DNA from: CAVOJV01 sp963696325
GTDB lineage: Bacteria; Pseudomonadota; Gammaproteobacteria; Competibacterales; Competibacteraceae
DNA length: 61,647 nucleotides
Assembly: GCA_963696325.1 (NCBI GenBank)
Contig: CAVOJV010000029.1
Span: 1 to 61,647, forward strand
Direction of reading: 5' to 3'
The notes under the pieces are model-generated. The model did not search any database, was not told the origin of the DNA, and saw nothing but the letters and a program-made list of their open reading frames with translations. Shown piece after piece: positions 34,641-43,932 of this stretch. Both the position numbers and the translations under genes were made by a program. How positions within the stretch are numbered: position 1 is the stretch's first letter; each line of letters opens with the position of its first letter.

Positions 34641-37062
34641 TCAGTGACCAGTGTCCCAGATGGGGGACGAGCACGCCAGCCGAAACCCAACGTGGTGGCG
34701 GCGGATGCCGGGTCGCCAAGGTCGCGGTGCAGCGGTGCGTGCGTAGGCCATGAAAGTTGTTACAGGAGCCACCGCGCATCACCCGAGTGTTATCGCCCGC
34801 CAGATTTATACATTCGAGGGTTGTTAAATTCGTTCAAACACCACTCCCAGACATTGCCGCCATATCGAGCGTCCCATCGGGGAGGCGCCTTGCAGATACA
34901 TGCCGACAGCCGTCAACGGCCCAATTCGCTTTCATAGGTGTTAGCGCGATCTCAATCCCATTCCGCGCCCCCCAGGGATACATATTCGCCGGGTTACCAC
35001 CCGTTGCCGCCTGTTGCCACTCCCATTCGGTGGGGAGTCGGACCTCGTAACCCAAGCGAGCACACAACCAGCGGCAAAAGGCTATCGCTTCAGCCAGCAT
35101 ACATTTTCCGCCGGGTGATTGTCGTCCGGCTGAATTGGGGCCCGGCTTTGGTGGCCGCCATGGTCCCAAAGACCCCCTCCACCATTCAGGATTGTGATAC
35201 CGTCATCTGCTTCCAGAAAAGCGCGGTACTGGCGATAGGTCACCGGATATTTGCCGATGTAGAAGGGTTCGACGGAGAAGGTGCCAGCATGTTTATCCAG
35301 CGTTACTTCGCCGCCCGGCACCGCGCACCAGACGAGGTCGGGCAAGCCGTCGGCGCGCAGTCCCACGCCGGGACGGGGATCGCCCAGCAACGCCAAGCGC
35401 ACGCCGATGATCGCGCGCTGCTCGTGAGTAGTGGTCGGCTCGTCCAGTGCGGCCCGCATTTGTTCGCGGTCGAGAGGGCCGAGGAAATCCCGTTCCAGTG
35501 CGGTGAAATCCGCCGGCTGTAGCTTCAGGTGTTCCAGCATGGCCACCACCTCGACCACCCGTTCGTCGGGCCAGCGGTGTTCGGCCTGGCGGTCGTGGCT
35601 TTGCCAGTAAGCCGCCCATTGCGCGATTTGCCGGCGCAGCCGGTGATCGTCGGCGGTGTCCTGGATCCATTGTTTCAGCCGGGGCCAGGTGCGAAACAAA
35701 GCCTCGTGCGCCACTTCCACCACCGGTAGGCCGTCCTCGCCCGGCTCGCGCACCAGCAGGCGGGCATCCACAAACCGGTCGATCAGCTCGCCTGCGGCGG
35801 GCGAGTCGCCCAGCGCCGGCAAGCGGGGCCCGTTGCCGGGTTGCCACGCCGCGCTCGTCCACCTGCACCAACTCTCTGAACACGTGCGCCAGTTCCGCTT
35901 GCACGGCGCTGGCGAGACATTGAAAAGTGTTTTCGGCCCGTTGGCTGATGGCGTGCTGGACGCCGCCGAACCGCTCGTAAGCGCCGTGGGTCAGCCGGCC
36001 GTCCTGCTTGCGGGACTCATACAGTTCGTGCAGGGCAAAGGCCAGCAACGCCAAGGCGCCGGAACCGCTCCCGGTGTCCTCCAGAATGCGCTCCACCAGC
36101 CCTTCTTCAAATTCCAGCCCCGCCTTGGCCGCCGGTCCGGTCATCATCTCGTAGAGCGCGCCGGGTCCCGGCGGTCCCAGGGGATAGGAGCCCTCGCGCA
36201 GCAACCGGTCGAGTCCGGGACAATCCAGGCAGCGGTGAAAAAAATCGGCGCGCATGGCCGCCACAATGCGCATCCGCGGCGACCTGGCGGTCGTGGTCAG
36301 CAATCGGACGAACGGTTGGCGCAGCGCTTCCCGGGTGAGCGTGAACAGTTCCTCGAACTGATCGACGAACAGCAGCAGTTCCGCCTGGGCGGGACGGTTG
36401 GATAGAACTTTCTCCGCCAGTTCGATGAGGCCATACCCTTGCTCGGCCCGGAGGGTCTTGACAATCTCCGATTCCCGCAAGCCGTGGCCTTTGAGCAAAT
36501 GTTCCAATCGGGCGGTCAGGGTCGGGTAGGGATCGCCCTCGGCGCCGCCCGGCGTGAACTCCAGCCATGGCCAGTCCTGGCTGCCGGCGATGGCGTTGGC
36601 CTGCAACTGGGGGATCAGGCCCGCCGCCACCAGCGACGATTTGCCCGAGCCCGAAGCGCCCAACACCGCGATGAAGCGATTCGTGGGATCGGCGAGCTTG
36701 CGGAGCAAGCCCTTGATCTCCCGGTAGCGGCCAAAGAAGATTGGCGCATCTTCGGGATTGAAGCGACGCAGGCCCGGAAAGGGCGAACCCGACCAGGTCG
36801 GGGTGGCTTTCTGTAAAACGGGGCCTGGGGCGGCTTCCAGCAGCGGGATCAGATCATCGCGATCCAGGGCGGCCAGCGCTTCGGAAAGTTCGCCGAGCCG
36901 CTCCCGCTCCCGCAGCCAAGCCACAACGCCGTCACATTCCCGGCCCTGCGTGAAATCCTTGCAACGCTCGCGAGGGATGTCGAAATAGAGCACCAAATCG
37001 GCCCAGTCCTCGCCCAGCCGTTTGCGCAAATGGAGGATGGTTTTTCCGGAAAGAACAAGCAT
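34641..37062 (-). pseudogene. EAD - nSTAND1 NTPase - FGE sensor (module 4), frameshifted
   Basis: It starts at ATG 37062 behind a perfect AGGAG that overlaps the stop of the TIR-EAD gene, so the two are coupled. Residues ~5-75 are an EAD (HLRKRLGEDWADLVLYFDIP, RDDLIPLLEA). The nSTAND1 domain has FPGLRRFNPEDAPIFFGRYR, Walker A GASGSGKSSLVAAGL and Walker B LLFVDQFEELFT. After a frame change near 35850, EVAHEALFRTWPRLKQWIQD and then the FGE domain follow (CAVPGGEVTLDKHAGTF, FYIGKYPVTYRQYRAFLEAD; in a third frame RLPTEWEWQQAATGG; then GNVWEWCLNEF and RVMRGGSC). The restored end is GFRLACSSPIWDTGH. Indels lie near 35850, 35100, 34850, 34800 and 34720. Confidence 0.8.
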
Positions 37063-37072
37063 TATCAACTCC

Positions 37073-37927
37073 TTATGGCGCCTGGTTCAACAGTTCCACC
37101 AAGTCCGGTCTGCCGATGCCGTGCAGCCCTTCCGTCAGTCGGTACAGCTCGTCGCGCTCTTCCAGCCAGACCAGAATGTCGTGGCGCTCCCGGCCCCGCG
37201 TGAATCCCCGCTGGCGATCCTGGGGAATGCGGAAATAAACAGCCAAATCCGCCCAGTCCTCACCCAAGCGTCGGCACAGCATGATCCGAATCGGGCCGGG
37301 CAACGATTTCAGGGGCATCCGCCCGGTTTCCTTGGCGTCGGCGCTATTGATTTTCTTGGAATCTGGAAGGGTTGCATGTGGTGGGGCGGACGCGACTCGC
37401 TGCCGCGCTGGCGCGACCTGCTCGCCGCGCTGCTCGCCATGCTCCGGAGCGACCTGTCGGACGACCCAGTCGGCGGTGCAGGCGTAGAGGGCGTTACGAT
37501 CACCCCGATCCTTGATCAAGTCCAGCGGTTCAGCCGGGCTATTGATGCCGATGGTGTCGGCCAGATTCACGGTGCGGGACTGGCCGTCGATCTCAATGGG
37601 GACCGACAGGGCGGCCTTGGCGACGGAACTGACATAGAGGATGCCCAGCTTCAGTGCTCCGCGTTCGGCTTGGCGCAGCAGCAAGGGCAACTCGTGGGTT
37701 TTGATGTACTCGGAGGTCAGAAAATGGTTGCTCACCAGCAGGATACCGATCTTGGATTCCGCCAGCGCCTGCTGAATTTCGGGATGGAACCGGTCGCCGA
37801 TGTCGATACATTTTTGATCGAACCAGACCCGGTCCCGGATGGCGGCCACCGCTTCCAGCGCCGGTACGAGTTCGTCGCGGTAGGGCTTGTCCTTATGGCT
37901 GAAGCTGATGAAGATGTTGCGGTCCAT
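37073..37927 (-). CDS. TIR-EAD effector (module 4)
   Basis: An intact 284-residue protein. Residues 3-165 are a TIR domain: NIFISFSHKDKPYRDELVPA, WFDQKCIDIGDRFHPEIQQA, ILLVSNHFLTSEYIKTHELP; the Glu in THELP sits where TIR NADases have their catalytic Glu. A Pro/Ala-rich linker follows, then a C-terminal EAD, residues ~212-284: IMLCRRLGEDWADLAVYF, GFTRGRERHDILVWLEER, GRPDLVELL. The same EAD opens the STAND-FGE protein encoded 11 bases downstream, which suggests direct recruitment. On activation the TIR would be expected to degrade NAD or make a signal; this is inferred from the family. Confidence 0.87.
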   Translation of the reverse strand: MDRNIFISFSHKDKPYRDELVPALEAVAAIRDRVWFDQKCIDIGDRFHPEIQQALAESKIGILLVSNHFLTSEYIKTHELPLLLRQAERGALKLGILYVSSVAKAALSVPIEIDGQSRTVNLADTIGINSPAEPLDLIKDRGDRNALYACTADWVVRQVAPEHGEQRGEQVAPARQRVASAPPHATLPDSKKINSADAKETGRMPLKSLPGPIRIMLCRRLGEDWADLAVYFRIPQDRQRGFTRGRERHDILVWLEERDELYRLTEGLHGIGRPDLVELLNQAP

Positions 37928-38004
37928 TGGCCTATGCTTTTCGAATAACCGAAGGTTTTCCGTATTGAGTCAAGCATAGCAGGCAATCCAGGGGGGAGGT
38001 GGTC

Positions 38005-38440
38005 ATGCAGTGGCGCCAGTGGCTGGAGCACTGGGACATGACGTCCTTGAAGATTTCCACGCCGTTTTTGGATTGGGAGTGGAAGCCATAAGAAGCCGTC
38101 AAGGCGGCGGCGTGGGAACTGTACGTCGAGCGGTTGACGGAGGTGGCGACGCAGGGCTTGCGGCCGGAGGAGGGGGCGAAAAAGCCGCGCTGAACAGCAT
38201 CCACGCGTTGTTCGACATTTCCCGCGAGGTCATCAAACGCCACCAGCGGGATTGCATCGAGTTTACGAAACTCGCGGTGGTGGTGCTGAATCAGGTCATC
38301 CGGCCATTTACCGCCAAGTGGCACCGAAAAAGCCTGAATGGCTTGCTCGGGAACGGCGAGCAACAGGCGTTTCGCGCCGATTTGGCGGCGCGGGCGGTCC
38401 AGAAATCGGTGGCGGCTAAGCGGGAAGGGCCGGACGCCGG
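38005..38440 (+). pseudogene. Unrecognised protein upstream of a NACHT remnant (module 5)
   Basis: ATG 38005 follows a strong GGGGGGAGGT site. The frame reads MQWRQWLEHWDMTSLKISTP, then stops (TAA near 38089) but continues in the same frame as AVKAAAWELYVERLTEVAT. After a frame change near 38185 it goes on as KAALNSIHALFDISREVIKR and FTKLAVVVLNQVIRPFTAKW. So it has at least one nonsense and one frameshift change. I do not recognise a named family; helical content is high. It is divergent from the TIR-EAD gene with a ~75-base shared upstream region. Confidence 0.6.
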
Positions 38441-40403
38441 GGCGGCGGTATTCCCCGTCGCGACCAGGGCGACCCGCCCCGCGGGCAGCCGCAGAGCGTC
38501 AGGGGCGGCGATGCCGGAGGCGTCGGCTCGGGGCGGCTGAGCCAAGAGGACGCCGCCGGCCGGGCGGAGCTGCTCCAGCAGGCCATCTTCGCACGGCCCA
38601 CCCTGTACGAACTGGCGCAACGCCCGCTGCTGTTGACCCTGATGGCCTGCCTGCACGCCTGGCGCAGCGGCGATCTGCCGGAGAAGCGGGAAGCGCTGTA
38701 CGCCGAGACGGTCGATCTGCTGCTCAACCGCTGGGAGCAGCGGCTGATTCAGCGCGAGGCCCAGGGCCAGTACCGGCTGATCCAGCCCAGCCTGGCCGAG
38801 TACCTGAAGGTGGACCGGGCCAAGGTGCGCGGCGGGTTGGAAGCGCTGGCGTTCAAGGCCCATCAGGCGCAACCCGAACTGACCGGCACGGCGGACATCG
38901 CCGAAGACACCCTGGCCGGCTGCCTGCTGCGGTTGAGCGCCAACCCCGCCGCGAATCCCAAACTGCTGGTGGACTATCTGCGGGACCGGGCCGGTGTGCT
39001 CTATCCCCGTGGTGTCGGGATTTACACCTTTCCCCACCGCAGCTTTCAGGAATATCTGGCGGCCTGTTACCTGACCGACGACGAGTATCCCGAAAAGCTC
39101 GCTGGGCTGACCCTGGCCGACCCGAACCGCTGGCGGGAAGTGGCCTTGCTGGCGGGCGCCAAGGCCGCTCGCGGCGCGGCGGCGAGTCTGTGGCAACTGG
39201 TGGACGAACTCTGCTGTGACGAACCCAGTGCTGCCGACGTCGAATTAGCCGAGCCGTGGGGTGCCCAGATCGCCGCGCAGGCGCTGGTCGAAACGGCCGA
39301 TCTGTCCCGCCTCAGCCCGGCCAACCAGCGCAAGCTCGCGCGCATCCAGCACTGGCTGTTGAAATTGCTGCGTAGCGAGCGGCTATCCGCCACCGAACGG
39401 GCGCTGGCGGGCAACAACCTCGCCGCCCTGGGCGATCCGCGCTTCAATCCGGATCGCTGGTATCTGTCCAACGAGCCGTTGCTGGGTTTCATCGAAATCC
39501 GGGCCGGCCCCTTCACGATGGGGAGCGACAAACAGCACGACGAGCAGGCATTCGGCGACGAATTGCCGCAACACGAAGTGAACCCGCCCGGCTACTACCT
39601 GGCCCGTTGGCCGGTGGCGCAATTCGCCGCCTTCGTGCGGGCCAGTAGCCACGCCGCAGACCCAGATAGCCTGAAGGGGATCGCCAACCATCCGGTGGTA
39701 TGGGTGGACTGGCACGAGGCGATGGCTTACTGCGGCTGGCTGAACGAACAGTTGCGGAAACTCGCCCGCGAACGACTGGCCGCAAACAGGCAATCCCCCC
39801 CCTTTGGAAAAGGGGGGCGAGGGGGGATTTCCGTCCCGACGCCCGCGCGAAATCCCCCCCAACCCCCCTTTCGGAAAGGGGGGAGGTGAAGGCTTGCGGC
39901 TGGCCACGGCAAACCCTCTGTCCGAATCCGAGCGGCGGTTCTGGCGAGGGCTGGCCGAGGGTTCCCTGGGCGTCGGGCTACCCTCGGAGGCGGAGTGGGA
40001 AAAAGCGGCGCGTGGCGCCGATGGCCGGATTTATCCCTGGGGGAAGGAGCCCGATCCCAATCGCGCCAACTATGCTGATACTGGCCTCAATGCGACCAGC
40101 GCCGTGGGCTGTTTTCCCGGCGGCGCCAGCCCTTATGGCTGCGAGGAGATGAGCGGCAACATCTGGGAATGGACCCGCAGTTTGTTTGCAGGCTATCCCT
40201 ATCCCCCGGAAGGTCCGCAGCGTCAGGCGCGGGAAGATTTGAATGCGCCAGACAATATCGCCGCCGGGTGTTGCGGGGCGGCGCGTTCGACGCACGGGGC
40301 GAGGTTCGCGCGTTGCGCCTACCGCCCCCGCAACTGTCCCGACTCCCACTACGACGACCTCGGGTTTCGGGTGGTGGTGTCCCCATTTTTCTCTGGCCGA
40401 TGA
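38440..40403 (+). pseudogene. NACHT (3' half) - FGE sensor, interrupted by palindromic repeats (module 5)
   Basis: The open sequence starts within the C-terminal half of a NACHT protein (RLSQEDAAGRAELLQQAIFA, YELAQRPLLLTLMACLHAWR, YTFPHRSFQEYLAACYLTDD). The P-loop and Walker B region are missing, apparently by a deletion joining it to the preceding gene around 38440. The FGE domain starts IEIRAGPFTMGSDKQHDEQA and runs to WHEAMAYCGWLNEQLRKLAR. At 39792-39889 two palindromic repeats break it, and it resumes in another frame as SEAEWEKAARGADGRIYPWG, EEMSGNIWEWTRS and, at the end, DDLGFRVVVSPFF. No working product is likely. Confidence 0.78.
39792..39889. repeat. Two palindromic repeats inside the module 5 FGE domain
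   Basis: Units at 39792-39831 and 39850-39889 have the form aatccccc..., CTTTGGAAAAGGGG or CTTTCGGAAAGGGG, then gggggatttcc or gggaggtg. Translated they give SPPFGKGGRGGIS and NPPQPPFRKGGR, between LARERLAANRQ and GLRLATANPL. They therefore split one domain and change its frame. Confidence 0.85.
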
Positions 40404-41193
40404 AAACTCTGATCTCTGTTCGGGCTCGCTGGGCTGACTGAAAGGCGTTGATTCTCGGCCTGGACCTCGCGGTCTTGGGCTATAGGTCTCCTCAGTGAAT
40501 GGTGGCGGACTTGCGAATATAAATCCCCCCCCACCCCCCTTTGTCAAAGGGGGGTGCCGCGTCAGCGGCAGGGGGATTTTGCGCAACCGGCAGCGTTTCC
40601 ACAACTCGAACAGGATTCCTATATGCTTGGTCTGAACACCTGGCGCGCATCCCCCAACGGAACGCGATAACACCAACCGGGACTTGGTTTAACTCGGCAT
40701 CTTACGGCGGCGAACGGGCATGGACATCACGGAATTGGCGGGAAAGCTGACCGCGCTTGCGGAGCTGAACTCCGGTAAACGACGGTAAGAGGGCACGCGC
40801 TGGACTGATCCGGCAGAAGAGAGGGCGACTCGGGACTTTTCGCTATACTCGATGTGAGTCTCGAGTCACTTTAACGTATCCTTGATGATGGCAAGGGACA
40901 CTGGGTGCAACTTGATTCGAACAGCTTGCGGTTGTCTGTAACCGGTGAGGGGTATCGATTCGAGGCTGTCAGCCCCCGCAACCCGCCTCCCAAGCGGCGA
41001 GTCCGGGACCTGCCTCCAGTCTACCGGGACGGAATTTCGACCCCGATCCCGGCAGGTTGATGAACCGAAAAAGGAGTTATGACAAGCCAGACCGAGAGGC
41101 TTGGCGATCAATCGAGCTCGTCGGCCTCGAGCCGGAAATCCTTCCAGCGAAACACTCCTTCGTGACCACGATCCTTTTGGGCTTTATAAAACT
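40404..41193. other. Gap without a clear gene between module 5 and glsB
   Basis: No gene is supported. A palindromic repeat lies at 40521-40580. Plus-strand sequence at about 40873-41059 reads DDGKGHWVQLDSNSLRLSV and EGYRFEAVSPRNPP without a start codon or ribosome site, possibly the remains of a small gene. Nothing else is recognised. Confidence 0.5.
40521..40580. repeat. Palindromic repeat unit with internal hairpin
   Basis: It runs from AAATCCCCCC through CCTTTGTCAAAGG to GGGGGATTTT, so its outer arms pair as well as the CTTTG-CAAAG core; a TGCCGC-GTCA-GCGGCA hairpin sits in the second half. It is the most complete copy in the window. Confidence 0.8.
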
Positions 41194-41445
41194 TCAGGCC
41201 TTCTTGATCAGGCCGATCAAAAACAGCAGCACCACGGCGCCGGCCGTAGCAGTCACGATCGAGCCAATCAAGCCGCCAGCGGTTAATCCCAGCAGCCCGA
41301 ACAAAAAACCGCCGACCACCGCGCCGATGATTCCAACGATAATGTTCCCCAGCAGACCAAAACCGCCTCCTTTCATGATGATTCCCGCCAGCCAACCCGC
41401 CACCGCACCAATGACGAGAAAAATCAATAAACCCGTGATGTCCAT
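41194..41445 (-). CDS. GlsB/YeaQ/YmgE family stress-response membrane protein
   Basis: This 83-residue, very hydrophobic protein with three membrane spans has GAVAGWLAGIIMKGGGFGLL, IVGIIGAVVGGFLFGLLGL and GGLIGSIVTATAGAVVLLFL, the pattern of transglycosylase-associated proteins (PF04226). These are inner-membrane proteins induced by stress; their activity is unknown. It is complete, with the usual Gly spacing. Confidence 0.9.
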   Translation of the reverse strand: MDITGLLIFLVIGAVAGWLAGIIMKGGGFGLLGNIIVGIIGAVVGGFLFGLLGLTAGGLIGSIVTATAGAVVLLFLIGLIKKA

Positions 41446-41842
41446 GTTGCTACCTCTCGTTCAGCATGAAGAAACTGTCTGTTATAAAAAGCCGGTTCTG
41501 CAACCCTACCTTAGCAGGTTCGCTCCCGTATCCCCAGCACGATTGACCCAAACGGCGCGAGAAGGCCAACATTTTAAGGCGATTTCTGTGAAAGATTATC
41601 CCCCAGGCGAGATTGCTCAATGGTTTCGGAGACCTTCAAGTCTCCCCCTTACGAAGGGGGAGATTTAGAGGGGGTCTGCCAATAAACCGCTGCAGTGGCA
41701 CTTTTTTAACCCCCTCCTGGCCTCCCCCTTCGTAAGGGGGAGGAAAAGCCTCGCGCCAAACTGCTATCCAGGAAAAGGGAATTTTGGTGCTTTCATTTCT
41801 GAAAATCACCTAATTTGACGGATATCCCGCCTCACTAAGACC
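41446..41842. other. Intergenic stretch with two palindromic repeats
   Basis: No gene is seen. Two palindromes, 41641-41679 (TCTCCCCCTTACGAAGGGGG and onward) and 41708-41752 (AACCCCCTCC, CTCCCCCTTCGTAAGGGGG), belong to a sister type of the repeat with TTACGAA or TTCGTAA centres. Either could fold into a strong hairpin in a transcript. Confidence 0.6.
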
Positions 41843-42508
41843 ATGAACCGGCAGATCGTTCGACCGCAGGATGCCGCCAGCCTGATTCTCGTACGCGACG
41901 GGCCGGGGGAGCCGGAAGTGCTGATGGGCCGCCGTCAGTCCAGGATGACCTTCATGCCGGATGTCTATGTGTTTCCCGGCGGCAAGCTGGACGCTGGCGA
42001 CGGCAGTGTGCGGGCCGCTTCTCCGCTTGACGCTGGCATAATCAGGCATCTGGCCGTGGCCGGCAGCGCGCGGCGTGCCCAGGCGCTGGCGATTGCCGCG
42101 GTGCGGGAGACGTTCGAGGAAACCGGTCTTCTGCTCGGCCAGCCGGGCGATGCGGGCGGGCTTGATACTCCGGCCTGGGCAGCTTTCAAACAGGCCGGAC
42201 TGGCCCCGGCTTTGGACAAGCTTTGCTATGTCACTCGCGCTATCACCCCTACCTTTAGTCCCATCCGCTTTCACGCCCGGTTCTTCCTGGCGGACACCGC
42301 CCACGTCAGGGGTGTGCTGGGGGGCAGCGGCGAACTGCTCGATCTGCGTTGGGTGCCGCTGAGCGAGGCGAACCGCCTGCCCATCGCCGATGTGACGGTG
42401 TTCGTGTTGGGCGAAGTCCAGCGCCTGCTCACCGCACCGCCGGAAAATCACGCCCGCAAAGCCCTGTTCACCCACCGCCGCAATGGGCTTTATGTGCGGT
42501 ATAGTTGA
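41843..42508 (+). CDS. Nudix hydrolase
   Basis: This 221-residue protein has VYVFPGGKLDAGD, then AIAAVRETFEETGLLLGQPG, the catalytic RE..EE..G part of the Nudix box, with a longer insert between the Gly and the Arg than in the classical box, as in the CoA-pyrophosphatase/NUDT19-like branch. It probably hydrolyses a nucleoside diphosphate derivative; the substrate is unknown. It is intact and stands alone between the repeats and the patatin gene. Confidence 0.88.
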   Translation: MNRQIVRPQDAASLILVRDGPGEPEVLMGRRQSRMTFMPDVYVFPGGKLDAGDGSVRAASPLDAGIIRHLAVAGSARRAQALAIAAVRETFEETGLLLGQPGDAGGLDTPAWAAFKQAGLAPALDKLCYVTRAITPTFSPIRFHARFFLADTAHVRGVLGGSGELLDLRWVPLSEANRLPIADVTVFVLGEVQRLLTAPPENHARKALFTHRRNGLYVRYS

Positions 42509-42654
42509 ATCTAGGTGCCAGGCGAAGTAGCCGCCGTGTGTATCAGGATACTTTACAATGATCTCGGATTTGATTTGCTCCACCGAGGTTTCGCCGGCAA
42601 CCCAAGCGATCTTTAACCCATTAATTCGGATTGTGCGTGAAGAGAGGAGTCAAC

Positions 42655-43914
42655 ATGCTGCAAACGCAACCTAAACGGACCAGTAAAGACAAGCAGCGCC
42701 CCTGCATCGGACTGGCGCTGGCGGGGGGCGGTCCGCTTGGAATAATTTATGAAATTGGCGCCATTCTCGCCCTGGAGGAGGCTCTTGAGGGTATTGAGTT
42801 CAACGATCTCGACGTTTACGTGGGGGTGAGTGCCGGGGCCGTCGTTGCCGCCGGTCTCGTTAACGGCTTCAGCGCAGCGAAGCTGTGTCACGTCTTTATC
42901 CGTACTGAATCCGAGGCTTTCCCCCTGGACCCTCAACATTTCCTCAGACCCGCATTCCATCACTATCTGAAAGCCGTGGAGTCTATCCCCGAACTGTTGT
43001 TGGAAGCCCTGTGGCGTTTTGCCAGCAACCCCCAGGACCGCAGCTTACATGGTGCGCTTAGCACGCTGGGTCGCGCTTTGCCTGCGGGAGTCTTGAGCAA
43101 TGACTATATTGAGGAATTCGGGAACCGGCTCTTTAACAGCCGGGGACGCACCAATGATTTCCGCAAACTTAAACGGAAACTGTTCGTGGTGGCAACGAAC
43201 CTGGACACCGGTGAAGTGGTGAAATTCGGCTCCCGCGGTAATGATCACATCCCCATTTCCCAGGCTGTGCAGGCCAGTGCCGCCTTACCCGGCGTGTATC
43301 CGCCGGTGGAAATCGAAGGCCGATATTACGTGGATGGTGTGTTGCGAAAGGCCCTGCATGCCTCGGTAGCCCTGGACGCAGGCGCTGACTTGCTGTTTTG
43401 CATTAACCCCATCGTCCCCTTTAACGCCAGTCTCGCCAAGCCAGACGAGCGGAAAAGCTATGAGTTTCTCGTGGAAGGTGGGTTGCCAGTCGTGTTATCT
43501 CAGGCGTTTCATGCGCTTATCTATTCCCGCATCAAGAATAGTATGGCCAAATACAAAACTCAGTACCCGGACAAGGATGTCATTCTCTTCGAACCGAACG
43601 CCGGTGATGCCAAGATTTTCTACACCAATGCGTTCAGCTTTACGAACCGGCGCCGAGTTTGTGAACACGCGTATCAAACCACCCGTCACGATCTGCTAGC
43701 CCGCAGCGATTTACTGAAGCCCTTGTTCGCCCGTTATGGCCTCACCCTACGGACGGATATCCTCGCCGACAACAGCCTTCATTTCGATAGCAACTTGCGT
43801 ATCCCACTTTCGGTTACCAAGCAGGCTAAGCTCCAGAATAAAGTGACCAATAAGCTCAGCGATACCTTGGATGATTTACAGGCGTGGCTTCGCCTGCACC
43901 GACCCATCGCGTAG
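42655..43914 (+). CDS. Patatin-like phospholipase
   Basis: This 419-residue protein, started at ATG 42655 behind AGAGAGGAGT, has an oxyanion-hole GGGPLG at residues 24-29, a nucleophile elbow GVSAG at 57-61 (Ser59) and the second half of the dyad in YYVDGVLRKALHAS. These define the patatin lipid acyl hydrolases. No signal peptide is seen, so it is probably cytoplasmic or membrane-peripheral. The substrate is unknown. Confidence 0.9.
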   Translation: MLQTQPKRTSKDKQRPCIGLALAGGGPLGIIYEIGAILALEEALEGIEFNDLDVYVGVSAGAVVAAGLVNGFSAAKLCHVFIRTESEAFPLDPQHFLRPAFHHYLKAVESIPELLLEALWRFASNPQDRSLHGALSTLGRALPAGVLSNDYIEEFGNRLFNSRGRTNDFRKLKRKLFVVATNLDTGEVVKFGSRGNDHIPISQAVQASAALPGVYPPVEIEGRYYVDGVLRKALHASVALDAGADLLFCINPIVPFNASLAKPDERKSYEFLVEGGLPVVLSQAFHALIYSRIKNSMAKYKTQYPDKDVILFEPNAGDAKIFYTNAFSFTNRRRVCEHAYQTTRHDLLARSDLLKPLFARYGLTLRTDILADNSLHFDSNLRIPLSVTKQAKLQNKVTNKLSDTLDDLQAWLRLHRPIA

Positions 43915-43932
43915 ACCGACAGACATCGATCC

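Noticed and set aside
40541..40750. 69-codon reading frame starting in the palindromic repeat
   Set aside because: It begins inside the repeat, has no ribosome site and no family resemblance.
40866..41111. 81-codon minus-strand reading frame before glsB
   Set aside because: The composition is not protein-like and the plus strand over the same bases looks more like degraded coding sequence.
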